Shown: positions 1 through 6,328, counted from the stretch's first letter. The stretch is 7,844 nt of DNA from Planctomycetia bacterium (GCA_005773755.1 SXHE01000286.1:1-7844); one strand, 5' to 3'. The notes: generated by a model from the letters alone, not told the origin. Translations and numbers: made by a program.

Positions 1-164
1 CCAGCGGGACAACGACATGGGGAATGCTCCTGGTAAGCGTGGCTGCCGGGGGAAACCGCGAACGACCGCGCTCGCGGGGCCGCCTACGCCAATCAACCGC
101 GGGCCACATAGCCGCGCCCATTCGCCGTGTCTGCGCCACTTTCCCAGAGGGATAATTAAGAGAA

Positions 165-188
165 GCCGGGCTGCGGAAGCAGCCCGGC
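165..188 (-). terminator. Putative intrinsic terminator hairpin ending the minus-strand block
   Basis: A perfect 10-bp inverted repeat (165-174 GCCGGGCTGC, 179-188 GCAGCCCGGC) encloses a 4-nt loop. Read on the minus strand, the stem is followed by TTCTCTTAATTAT, an AT-rich stretch that stands out in this GC-rich window. It lies about 55-80 bp beyond the last recognisable codon of the Bax inhibitor-like gene, where a terminator for the minus-strand block would be expected. The U tract is interrupted, so efficiency is uncertain. On the plus strand no T run follows the stem. Confidence 0.6.
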
Positions 189-243
189 CCTTGAGCGTTC
201 GCGGTGCGCGCCGGCGCGCCGCTCCGTCGTCGGTCCCCCTAAT

Positions 244-951
244 CATGAAGATGCGGAGGACGTAGTAGAACAGCATCGCGGCCGAGCCGAACAGGGCCAT
301 GCTCGCGGCGACGTGCTCGTCGGTTCCATACCGGTGGACGATGTTCGATGTGTCGTAGATGATGTACCCGGCGAACAGGGCCACCATCGCGGCGCAGAAC
401 ACCAGCCCCAGGCTGAACCCGAACAACACCGCGGCCAGGATCAGGCCCAGCGCGACGAACGAGCCGACCATCAGGACCGGGCCGAGGAAGGAGAAGTCCT
501 TCCCGCTGACGAATACGGCCAACGTCAGCGCGCCGAACGCGGCCAGCGTCACGATCCCGGCCTGGATCGGCAGGGCCGCGCTGCCGCCGTACTTGGACTG
601 CGAGGCGATCGTGAGGATCGGCACGAACAGGAGCGTGTACAGGCCGACGTACAGCGCGAGGCCGGCGTACTGCATTCCGACCGACGAGCGCGACTGGGCC
701 ATGTACTGCGCCGCGAACGTGCCGCCGATGAACAGCACCATCAGCAGCAGCCACGAGAACTGGCTCGCCAGGAACACGTCGCGGATGATCGTCTCGGCCG
801 CGCCCGAACCGATCAGGGTCGCGGAGAGGCCGACGAAGGCGAGAACCGCGACCCCGAGGTGCGCTTAGGTGCGGCGGATGAACCGCACCCGCTCGCTGGC
901 CGGGGCCGCCGCTGCCGTATCGCCGTGGTATCCGTCTACGAGGTAACTCAT
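244..951 (-). pseudogene. Bax inhibitor-1/YccA family membrane protein, interrupted by an in-frame stop
   Basis: Starting at ATG 951 (GGAG nine bases upstream), the frame reads MSYLVDGYHGDT and continues to FIRRT. It then meets TAA at 867-865 (codon 29) and resumes in the same frame as a clear seven-helix BI-1 protein to residue 236. Hydrophobic segments lie near 31-50, 61-83, 91-117, 126-149, 153-178, 180-203 and 213-236. The family hallmark is GYIIYDTSNIVHRYG (195-209), with Asp200 in the sixth helix and LFYYVLRIFM at the end. BI-1 relatives usually have an aromatic residue after the RRT (RRTY-hLa), so a single C-to-A change of TAC to TAA explains the stop. The frame also lacks a stop at its 3' end and stays open through the terminator hairpin to position 1. 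Family members are inner-membrane proteins; some act as pH-sensitive calcium leak channels. Re-initiation at GTG 777 or ATG 741 would lose helix 1. A sequencing error cannot be excluded, but two lesions favour a decaying gene. It is third in the minus-strand block, 65 bp after the methyltransferase. Confidence 0.85.
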
Positions 952-1016
952 ATGGGTTGTCTCCGGAATCGAGCTAACCCATCGTATGCACGGCGCGTGC
1001 CGCCAGACAAGTGGCC

Positions 1017-1883
1017 CTACGCAGCGCGGCGGGCGGTTGCGTCGCGGAATCGCGGATCGTAGGCGTGTAGGCCGAACGGCGGCCGGTAGTGGTGCAAAGT
1101 GACCTCGCCCTCGTGCGGGCGACACACGAACACGGTCCGCCGGCTCGGAAGCAGCGCCTCCGTGAGTTTGGCGCTCATCGCCGCGCGCGACCCGCTCAGG
1201 GCGGCGCGGGCCATCTGCAACCGCCACCGCCAGCCCACGCGGCCCGGTTGGTCCGTGGGTGATGTGTCGTGCGCGACCGCCGGTTCGGTGAAGTAGGTGG
1301 CTTCGAGCAACTGCCGCATGGCGCTCTCGGACGGCAGCCACTCGCAGCCGTGGTTGGGGAAGTCGTAGTGCGCGCCCGCGCCGAGGTACTGCCCGATCGG
1401 GCCGTCGATGACCACGACGGTATCCTTGTGGCAGCAGTGGCGGATCTGGGCCAGCGCGTAGAACGGGTCGTGCAGGTGGTAGTACACGCCGAGAAACAGG
1501 ATCACGTCGAACTTTTGGCCGCGCGAGGGGAGGTCGTAGACGGACAGGTTCTGGTCGATCTCGACGGACGAGCCGAGCAGTTCCTTCGCCAGGTGGATGC
1601 CGCGACCGGCCGACCAGTTCTGGCCCAGGTCGTCGCTCGCCAGCACCGCGCGCGCGCCGCGCTTCTCCGCGTGGAAGCTCCAGTACCCGTCCCAGGAGCC
1701 GATGTCGAGGACCGATTTGCCGCGGAAGTCTACTCGGTCCAGTTGCGCTTTCACGAACGCCCACACGCGCCGGTGCTGTTCGATGTGGTGGCAGTGGGTG
1801 TGGGTGCGCAGCCCGTTGCCGAAGTCGAACTCGTGGTACCAGGTGACGGCGTCCAGTTCCGCTTGCTTGGCCGCGATGTCCAT
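1017..1883 (-). CDS. Class I SAM-dependent methyltransferase, CmoB/DUF1698-like
   Basis: A 288-residue predicted cytoplasmic methyltransferase using S-adenosylmethionine. The N-terminal WYHEFDFGNGLRTHT (15-29) is typical of the DUF1698/CmoB-like group. Motif I is VLDIGSWDGYWS (58-69), followed by an acidic pair Asp83-Asp84 at the end of strand 2 that would hold the SAM ribose. FDVILFLGVYYHLHDP (125-140) matches the motif IV/post-II region of the family (FD-GV-YH). The protein lacks the longer N-terminal extension of true CmoB, which carboxymethylates tRNA wobble uridine, so that reaction should not be assumed; a small molecule, lipid or glycan acceptor is equally possible. ATG 1883 is chosen because GGAGAG lies just upstream, while the only in-frame alternative is a TTG at 1910 with no ribosome site. 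It sits 81 bp downstream of the DUF1571 gene on the same strand and is probably co-transcribed. Fold assignment is firm; substrate is unknown. Confidence 0.85.
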   Translation of the reverse strand: MDIAAKQAELDAVTWYHEFDFGNGLRTHTHCHHIEQHRRVWAFVKAQLDRVDFRGKSVLDIGSWDGYWSFHAEKRGARAVLASDDLGQNWSAGRGIHLAKELLGSSVEIDQNLSVYDLPSRGQKFDVILFLGVYYHLHDPFYALAQIRHCCHKDTVVVIDGPIGQYLGAGAHYDFPNHGCEWLPSESAMRQLLEATYFTEPAVAHDTSPTDQPGRVGWRWRLQMARAALSGSRAAMSAKLTEALLPSRRTVFVCRPHEGEVTLHHYRPPFGLHAYDPRFRDATARRAA

Positions 1884-1886
1884 TCG

Positions 1887-1892
1887 CTCTCC
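1887..1892 (-). promoter_or_regulatory. Ribosome binding site that fixes the methyltransferase start
   Basis: On the minus strand GGAGAG precedes ATG 1883 by three bases (GGAG by five). This supports the shorter 288-residue product over a TTG start at 1910, which has no comparable site. Confidence 0.6.
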
Positions 1893-1964
1893 GAAACGGG
1901 TGCCGCGCAACGGCGCGGGGTCGCCTTTCTACCGCGCCCCGCGTGGGTCTGCAAAGCCAACCAG

Positions 1965-2768
1965 TTAGTAGTCGAAGGAGCTTTCGCCGAGGCCGACGTT
2001 GAGCTTCAGGTCGCTGAAACTGTACGCCTCGAACAGCTCGCCCACGGTCGCGCCGGGCTTGGGCTGGTCGTAGGCCTCGAACCGCACGGGCAACTTGGTT
2101 TCTTTGTCCACGTACACCAGCATCCGGTGGGCGTAGCGGAAGGCGTGCGGTCGGCGGGTGAGCACCTCGTACCGGATCACGTTGCGCCCGGCGAACTGGA
2201 AGTCGCCCGCGTACACCTCGACCGTGTTGTTCAGCGTCTTCTCGCGGGCCGCCGCCGCGGAGACGCGGTCGAGCATCGCGGCGATGGTCCACTCGTTGAC
2301 CGGGTGGCGGTTCGCGGTCAGGAACTTCGAGTCGTCCAGGTCGAGCGTCTTGAACCCGCGCGCGCCCTCGGTCCCGGCCGGGCGGTACCGCATCTTGTTG
2401 CTCTTGCGGGTCGCGGAGAACGCGACCTCGGCCCCGGCGACGGCGTCGGGCCGGGCGAACCGGACGTACACCGCGGCCGGCGCGCTCCGCACCTTCATCT
2501 CCGCGACCTGTTCGGCCGAGAGCGTGCCCTTGACCAGTTCCTGCCGCGTGAAGGTGCAGGTGTAGTCCTTCACCTTGCCGAGCGCGGTGCGGCTCTCGGA
2601 GATCATGGTCGCGAACGAGTCCGCGGCCTTGCCCGGTTCCGCTTTCGGGGCGCTCTCGCCCTTCACGGGCGTCACCTTCGCCGGTTCACTCTTCGGCGGC
2701 TGGGCGATGACCACGCCCCCCGCAATCAGCCCGGCGCACGCCACGGCCGCCCACGTTTTCACTCGCAT
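1965..2768 (-). CDS. DUF1571 family secreted protein (planctomycete-type)
   Basis: A 267-residue protein with an N-terminal signal peptide: Arg/Lys near the start, a hydrophobic core at 6-21, and a probable signal peptidase I cut near IAQ (about 23). A Pro/Lys/Glu-rich linker (24-48) follows, then the mature domain. DYTCTFTRQE (68-77) and the following VAEMKVRSAPAAVYVRF (88-104) are the signature of DUF1571, a family found mainly in Planctomycetes. The C-terminus (AYSFSDLKLNVGLGESSFDY) resembles the closing strands of LolA-like lipoprotein-carrier folds, so a periplasmic lipid or lipoprotein-binding role is a reasonable inference but untested. No lipobox is seen at the likely cleavage site; the lone Cys11 sits too early in the hydrophobic core to be convincing. 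Start ATG 2768 has a strong GGGGGAG upstream. It heads the minus-strand block, with the twin palindrome copy at 2795-2806 ending 26 bp before its start. The stop is TAA, showing that TAA terminates translation here. Confidence 0.88.
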   Translation of the reverse strand: MRVKTWAAVACAGLIAGGVVIAQPPKSEPAKVTPVKGESAPKAEPGKAADSFATMISESRTALGKVKDYTCTFTRQELVKGTLSAEQVAEMKVRSAPAAVYVRFARPDAVAGAEVAFSATRKSNKMRYRPAGTEGARGFKTLDLDDSKFLTANRHPVNEWTIAAMLDRVSAAAAREKTLNNTVEVYAGDFQFAGRNVIRYEVLTRRPHAFRYAHRMLVYVDKETKLPVRFEAYDQPKPGATVGELFEAYSFSDLKLNVGLGESSFDY

Positions 2769-2794
2769 GGTTCGCTCCCCCAGTTTCCGATTCC

Positions 2795-2806
2795 CCGATT
2801 CATCGG
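2795..2806. promoter_or_regulatory. Candidate operator, copy 1 of palindrome CCGAT-TC-ATCGG
   Basis: A perfect 5+2+5 palindrome, CCGATTCATCGG, lies 26 bp upstream of the DUF1571 start. A half-site-like CCGATTC also occurs directly adjacent at 2787-2793. An identical palindrome lies at 2882-2893, next to the divergent acyltransferase. Position and symmetry fit a binding site for a dimeric regulator; no regulator gene is in the window and no clear -35/-10 pair could be assigned. Confidence 0.5.
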
Positions 2807-2881
2807 CCTTTGTCGCGGCTCATAGCAACAGGTTCGCGCCGTGGGAAGTGGAGATTCTGTGGATTGTGCCGCGTGCGGCGT

Positions 2882-2893
2882 CCGATTCATCGG
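2882..2893. promoter_or_regulatory. Candidate operator, copy 2 of palindrome CCGAT-TC-ATCGG
   Basis: Second exact copy of the 12-bp palindrome, starting 87 bp after copy 1 starts and ending 32 bp before the acyltransferase ATG. Here the flanking bases extend the symmetry to 14 bp (T...A). The arrangement of one copy near each divergent start suggests coordinated control of both transcripts, by repression or looping; this is inference. Confidence 0.5.
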
Positions 2894-2925
2894 AAACGAA
2901 CGCGAAGCGACGGAGGAACGCGCGA

Positions 2926-3696
2926 ATGAGACTGCCCCGCGGAACGACGGTCCCGATCACACCGATGCGCCGGCTGGTGTGCGACATGCTGCGGAAAAGC
3001 CGGCAGGTGCCGCTCACCGCGATCGAGCGCACCGTGCCGCTCGCGGAGGTGATTGCGGCGCGCCAACACGCGCCCGTGCGGCCGAGTTGGTTCGCGATCT
3101 TCATCAAGGCCTACTCCGCGGTTTCCGCGCGCCGGCCGGAACTGCGGCAGTCGTTCCTCACGTGGCCGTGGGAGCGCATTCACCAGCACGCGTGCACCGT
3201 TGCGGCGCTCGCCGTCGCGCGCGACGTGCCCGGCGATAGTGGAGTGCTGGCGTACACGATTCGCGAACCGGAGAAGCGCCCGCTCGCGGAGATCGACGCG
3301 CTGATCCGCGCCGCGCGCACGGAACCGGTTCAGCAGATCGGCCCGTTCCGCCGGCAGCTCCGCCTCGCCCGAATGCCCGGTGCGCTGCGCCGGCTCGCGT
3401 GGTGGCTGCTGTTGGACGTGTCCGGCAAGTGGCGGCTCAAGCACGCGGGCACGTTCGGCGTCACCGGGGTGGCGGCGCTCGGCTCCGCGTCGCTGTCGCT
3501 GCTGTCGCCGCTTTCCACAACAATCACCTACGGCGTCTTCTCCGCAGACGGCCGCGCGAACGTGCGGCTGTTCTACGATCACCGCATCATGGACGGGATC
3601 GCGCCGTCGAGCGCGCTGGAGGAATTGGAAGCGGAACTCCGCGGCCCGATTCGCGCGGAACTGCTCGCCTCCGCGCCGGCCGCGAAAGCGGCGTGA
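2926..3696 (+). CDS. Lipoyl-free E2-like acyltransferase (2-oxoacid dehydrogenase acyltransferase catalytic domain)
   Basis: A 256-residue protein resembling only the catalytic domain of dihydrolipoamide acyltransferases (E2), which share the chloramphenicol acetyltransferase fold. TPMRRLVCDMLRKSRQVPLT (12-31) matches the first helix and strand of that domain. YDHRIMDG (217-224) is the active-site DHRxxDG motif, with His219 and Asp223 both present. There is no lipoyl domain, no peripheral-subunit-binding domain and no E1 or E3 gene nearby, so a role in a pyruvate-type dehydrogenase complex is unlikely. A CoA-dependent acyl transfer to another acceptor is the natural guess. The middle (144-200) is basic and then hydrophobic (RRLAWWLLLDV), possibly a membrane-contact surface. 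ATG 2926 is chosen because GGAGG ends nine bases before it; the open frame extends further upstream but through the promoter region. The gene is divergent from the DUF1571 block and converges on the enoyl-CoA hydratase with 8 bp between stops. Confidence 0.78.
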   Translation: MRLPRGTTVPITPMRRLVCDMLRKSRQVPLTAIERTVPLAEVIAARQHAPVRPSWFAIFIKAYSAVSARRPELRQSFLTWPWERIHQHACTVAALAVARDVPGDSGVLAYTIREPEKRPLAEIDALIRAARTEPVQQIGPFRRQLRLARMPGALRRLAWWLLLDVSGKWRLKHAGTFGVTGVAALGSASLSLLSPLSTTITYGVFSADGRANVRLFYDHRIMDGIAPSSALEELEAELRGPIRAELLASAPAAKAA

Positions 3697-3704
3697 CCGA
3701 GCGC

Positions 3705-4457
3705 TCAGGCCGCGCGGCGGGTCAGGAACCGGCCGAGCGCCGCGCTCGCTTCGGGCCGCGCGAGCGCGGCTTCGAAGAGTTCGAGTTCGCGCTCCCCCGC
3801 GGACCCGGGGCGCGCCGCCAGTTCCAGAATCGCGGCCACGGCAACCGGCGACCACGCGGCCAGTCGCACGCCCAGCGCGGTCGCGGCTTCCGCGAGTTCT
3901 CCGGCCGGCGTCACGCTCTGCACCAGCCCGATGTCGCGCGCCGCGTCCGCGCCGATCGGCTGCCCGGTCAGGCACGCGGCCAGCGCGCGACTCGGACCGC
4001 ACAGCCGCACAAGGTTCACCACGCCGCCCCACGCGGGAATCAGACCGAGCGTCACTTCCGGCAGGCCGAACACGGCACGGTGTGAAGCGATCCGCAGCGA
4101 ACACGCGAGGGCGATTTCGCAGCCGCCGCCGAGCGCGGGGCCGTCCACCGCGGCAATCACCGGCTTCCCCAAGTTCGCCAGCGCCGCAACCGCGCGATTG
4201 CCCGCCCGAACGAACGCGCGGGCCGATTCGCCGCCCTGGGCGAATGTGCCGAGATCGGCCCCCGCGCTGAACGCGCCACCGGTGCCGGTCACGATCACCG
4301 CGCGCACGACCGCGGCGCTCGCGGCCCAATCCGCCAACCGACCGAGCGCGGCAGCCATGTCGGGCGTGATGGCGTTCCGCTTCGCCGGCCGCTCCAGCGT
4401 GATGCGGAACACTCCGTCCGCGGCCCAGTCCGCGCGCACCTCATTCGTACCGGTCAC
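3705..4457 (-). CDS. Enoyl-CoA hydratase/isomerase (crotonase family)
   Basis: A 250-residue cytoplasmic crotonase-fold enzyme, close to the usual 255-260. The first oxyanion-hole segment is GGAFSAGADLG (60-70, Ala65). The second is VDGPALGGGCEIALACS (104-120, Gly111). Both glutamates that catalyse hydration in rat mitochondrial enoyl-CoA hydratase (Glu144 and Glu164) have counterparts: Glu114 in GGCEIAL and Glu134 in GLPEVTLGLIP. A true hydratase activity, adding water to trans-2-enoyl-CoA in fatty-acid beta-oxidation, is therefore plausible, although the superfamily also includes isomerases and hydrolases. The usual IPG-GG loop reads IPAWGG (140-144), a small deviation near the pocket. The start is GTG 4457 because GGAGG lies eight bases upstream and homology begins there; upstream codons are open but run into the divergent gene. 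No thiolase or acyl-CoA dehydrogenase is visible nearby. Confidence 0.9.
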   Translation of the reverse strand: MTGTNEVRADWAADGVFRITLERPAKRNAITPDMAAALGRLADWAASAAVVRAVIVTGTGGAFSAGADLGTFAQGGESARAFVRAGNRAVAALANLGKPVIAAVDGPALGGGCEIALACSLRIASHRAVFGLPEVTLGLIPAWGGVVNLVRLCGPSRALAACLTGQPIGADAARDIGLVQSVTPAGELAEAATALGVRLAAWSPVAVAAILELAARPGSAGERELELFEAALARPEASAALGRFLTRRAA

Positions 4458-4465
4458 GGGCGCAT

Positions 4466-4470
4466 CCTCC
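4466..4470 (-). promoter_or_regulatory. Ribosome binding site that fixes the GTG start of the enoyl-CoA hydratase
   Basis: GGAGG on the minus strand, eight bases before GTG 4457. The frame stays open for another 600 bases upstream, through the divergent hydrolase gene, so this site is the main evidence for the start. Confidence 0.65.
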
Positions 4471-4553
4471 GTAATGTTTCGCAACGCGATAACGTGAACC
4501 GCGTGCGCGGGGAAGGCGAGTTCGCGTAAAACAGCCACATCAAGGGAGCACAC

Positions 4554-5198
4554 ATGCCAGTTCAGATTCTCACCGTCGAGTCCCACCCGTTCGCCGAGAA
4601 CTCCTACGTCGTGTGGAACGAGGGGAGCACCGAAGCGTTCGTGATCGACCCCGGGTTCGAGCCGGAGCTGATCGTCGAGGCGCTCAAGGATCGCGGCCTT
4701 ACGCTCGCGGCCATCGTCTGCACCCACGGCCACTGCGACCACATCGCCGGGACCGCCGCACTCAAGCGGGCTTACCCCAGCGCCCCCGTCATCATCGGCG
4801 CGGGCGACGCGGCCATGCTCACCGACGCGATGGCGAACATGGGCGCGCTGTTCGGTTTCGACGTGACCAGCCCGCCCGCGGACCGCACCTTGAACGAGGG
4901 CGATGTGTTCACGGTCGCGGGCGTGACGATGGACGTGTTCGACGTGCCCGGTCACTCGTCCGGCCACGTCGTCTACGTTCTGCGCGACACCGCGCCGAAA
5001 CTGGTACTCGGTGGCGACGTGCTCTTTCGCGGCAGTGTGGGCCGCACCGACTTCCCCGGCGGCAGCTTCGAGCAACTGAAGCGGAACATCGCGCGCGTGC
5101 TGTGGCCGCTACCGGACGACACCGTCGTGTACCCCGGCCACGGCCCGACCACGACCACCGGCCACGAGAAGCGCACCAACCGGTTCCTGGCGGACTGA
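4554..5198 (+). CDS. Metallo-beta-lactamase-fold hydrolase, glyoxalase II-like
   Basis: A 214-residue cytoplasmic protein, the usual length for the short glyoxalase II-like group. Metal ligands are all in place: THGHCDH (57-63; His58, His60, Asp62, His63), PGHSSGH (132-138; His134), GGDVLFRGSVGRTDF (153-167; bridging Asp155) and YPGHGPTTT (193-201; His196). The family hydrolyses thioesters such as S-lactoylglutathione at a binuclear zinc or iron centre. The short form lacks the C-terminal glutathione-binding domain of classical GloB, so the substrate may be another thiol ester; the SVGRTDFPGG segment is common in this short bacterial class. Start ATG 4554 has GGGAG seven bases upstream. It is divergent from the enoyl-CoA hydratase across 96 bp in which I cannot assign a convincing promoter. 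It is followed by the hairpin element at 5215-5316. Confidence 0.92.
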   Translation: MPVQILTVESHPFAENSYVVWNEGSTEAFVIDPGFEPELIVEALKDRGLTLAAIVCTHGHCDHIAGTAALKRAYPSAPVIIGAGDAAMLTDAMANMGALFGFDVTSPPADRTLNEGDVFTVAGVTMDVFDVPGHSSGHVVYVLRDTAPKLVLGGDVLFRGSVGRTDFPGGSFEQLKRNIARVLWPLPDDTVVYPGHGPTTTTGHEKRTNRFLAD

Positions 5199-5214
5199 GG
5201 CCAGAGACGAAGGC

Positions 5215-5316
5215 AACCCCACCCCCAACCCCTCCCCGCACCGGGGAGGGAGCAAGAGTGTTGTCTTCTTCTTTCTCCCCCTTCCCTCTTAGGGAAGGGG
5301 GCCGGGGGGTTAGGTT
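5215..5316. repeat. Nested inverted-repeat element (two hairpins inside outer inverted arms)
   Basis: Nearly the whole 128-bp gap between the hydrolase and the TPR gene is one structured element. Imperfect outer arms (AACCCCACCCCCAACCCC from 5215, and GGGGGGTTAGGTT ending at 5316) enclose two perfect hairpins. Hairpin 1 pairs 5230-5238 with 5242-5250 (9-bp stem, loop CAC). Hairpin 2 pairs 5277-5287 with 5291-5301 (11-bp stem, loop CTT). Such C-rich/G-rich palindromic units resemble short non-autonomous repeats dispersed between genes in planctomycete genomes; I infer this from appearance only. No transposase is present. No T run follows either stem, so simple termination is less likely than an mRNA-structure or mobile-repeat role. 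Confidence 0.72.
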
Positions 5317-5326
5317 CTTTCCTGCC

Positions 5327-6328
5327 ATGCCCACCGATACCGAGCGCCTGGAGTTGTTGCTCGACCTGCGGCGGTTCGCGGACGCCGAGCGCGCCGCGCG
5401 CGACATGATCGCGCGCGCCCCGGACGCCGCCGGCGGGTATGTGAACCTGGCACGCGCGCTGCACGCCCAGAACAAGCCCGAAGCAATCGAGGCGGCGCAC
5501 GAGGGCGTGCGCAAAGCGCCGCGCGACGCCTGGCCGCAGAGCCTACTGGCGTGCGTTCTCGACCACTTCGGCCGGCACGCCGACGCGCTCGCCCCGGCGG
5601 AAGAGGCCGTGCGGATCAACCCGCACTACGCCTGGGGTTGGTCGATGCTCTCGCGCGTCTTGCACAAGCTCGGCCGGCACGCGGAGTCACACGCGAAGGC
5701 CCTGGAAGGGTTGCGGCTCGACCCGCTCAGCGCCGACCTGATCTGTCGGCGCGGGTGGGCCGATTACTACCTCGGCAACCGGGCCGAGGCCGCGCGCACC
5801 GCGGAAGAAGGGTTGAAGCATCATCCGAACTCGCACGTGCTTTTGAACCTGTTGGGTTACGCGAAGCGCGCCCTGGCCGAAGCGACCTGGGGTCGCGCGC
5901 GGGTGCGCCTGCACCGCGACGCGGACGTGTACACGCGCGCGGCGGTGCGCCTCGACCCGACGGAAGCCGTCTACCGCGACAACCTCCGCGCCAACGCGCT
6001 GTCGTGCCGGCGAGCGGTCGCGATGCCGCCGTTGAGGGTCGTTCTGGTCTTGTGTCTACTCACCGCGCTGGGGATCACCTGTTTCGTGCTCCAGCACGTC
6101 AATATGGACTTGGCGATCTGTGCCGGGTGGTCCTGCTTTGTGTCCTTCTGTGCCGCGGTTTACTGCGTGGACAGCGACCGGCTCGCGCTGGCCCTGCCGT
6201 TGAGCCCGTTCCGCATCCCGACCGTACCGATTACGAGCCGCGAGCGATGGCTGGGCCGACTCCAACTCTGCGGCTATGTCGCGGCCCTGTTTCTTCCGTA
6301 TGGGTTCATCGTTTGTGGATTGAAGTAG
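5327..6328 (+). CDS. TPR protein with three C-terminal membrane helices
   Basis: A 333-residue protein. Residues about 1-213 form consecutive 34-residue tetratricopeptide repeats. The clearest units start near 35 (AAGGYVNLARAL), 69 (AWPQSLLACVL), 103 (WGWSMLSRVL) and 137 (ADLICRRGWADYYLG), each closing with a Pro at the repeat end (AP, NP, DP, HP). A looser last unit ends at LDPTE (209-213). The C-terminus has hydrophobic helices at about 234-257, 262-281 and 311-331. With no signal peptide, the TPR part is probably cytoplasmic, tethered to the inner membrane, and acts as a protein-binding scaffold. The membrane part has eight cysteines, four at exact five-residue spacing (265, 270, 275, 280). 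ATG 5327 is chosen because repeat homology starts right after it; no good Shine-Dalgarno is visible, since the preceding bases belong to the hairpin element. Partners are unknown; I recognise no specific family for the membrane part. Confidence 0.82.
   Translation: MPTDTERLELLLDLRRFADAERAARDMIARAPDAAGGYVNLARALHAQNKPEAIEAAHEGVRKAPRDAWPQSLLACVLDHFGRHADALAPAEEAVRINPHYAWGWSMLSRVLHKLGRHAESHAKALEGLRLDPLSADLICRRGWADYYLGNRAEAARTAEEGLKHHPNSHVLLNLLGYAKRALAEATWGRARVRLHRDADVYTRAAVRLDPTEAVYRDNLRANALSCRRAVAMPPLRVVLVLCLLTALGITCFVLQHVNMDLAICAGWSCFVSFCAAVYCVDSDRLALALPLSPFRIPTVPITSRERWLGRLQLCGYVAALFLPYGFIVCGLK

Noticed and set aside
148..160. GATAAT at 151-156 as a plus-strand -10 box
   Set aside because: No matching -35 at proper spacing and no plus-strand gene follows. 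The AT-rich patch is better explained as the tail of the minus-strand terminator.
17..265. Small plus-strand open frame of 82 codons at the left edge
   Set aside because: Arg/Pro-rich translation with no ribosome site. It runs through the terminator hairpin and antisense to the Bax inhibitor 3' end.
865..867. Stop-codon reassignment or programmed recoding at the Bax inhibitor TAA
   Set aside because: TAA ends the DUF1571 gene normally, and no recoding structure is evident; mutation or base error is simpler.
1892..1940. GC-rich inverted repeat between the DUF1571 and methyltransferase genes (GGCGCGG...CCGCGCC)
   Set aside because: Only a 7-bp stem with a 13-nt loop and no T run. In sequence this GC-rich it is not a convincing terminator.
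1269..2825. Long plus-strand open frame (518 codons) opposite the methyltransferase and DUF1571 genes
   Set aside because: Its translation is Arg/Val/Gly-rich with no domain motif, and it is antisense to two well-supported genes. GC-rich third positions create such shadows.
2887..4329. Long minus-strand open frame (480 codons) across the acyltransferase and crotonase
   Set aside because: Composition is almost wholly Arg/Ala/Gly, without motifs. It overlaps two genes with intact catalytic residues in other frames.
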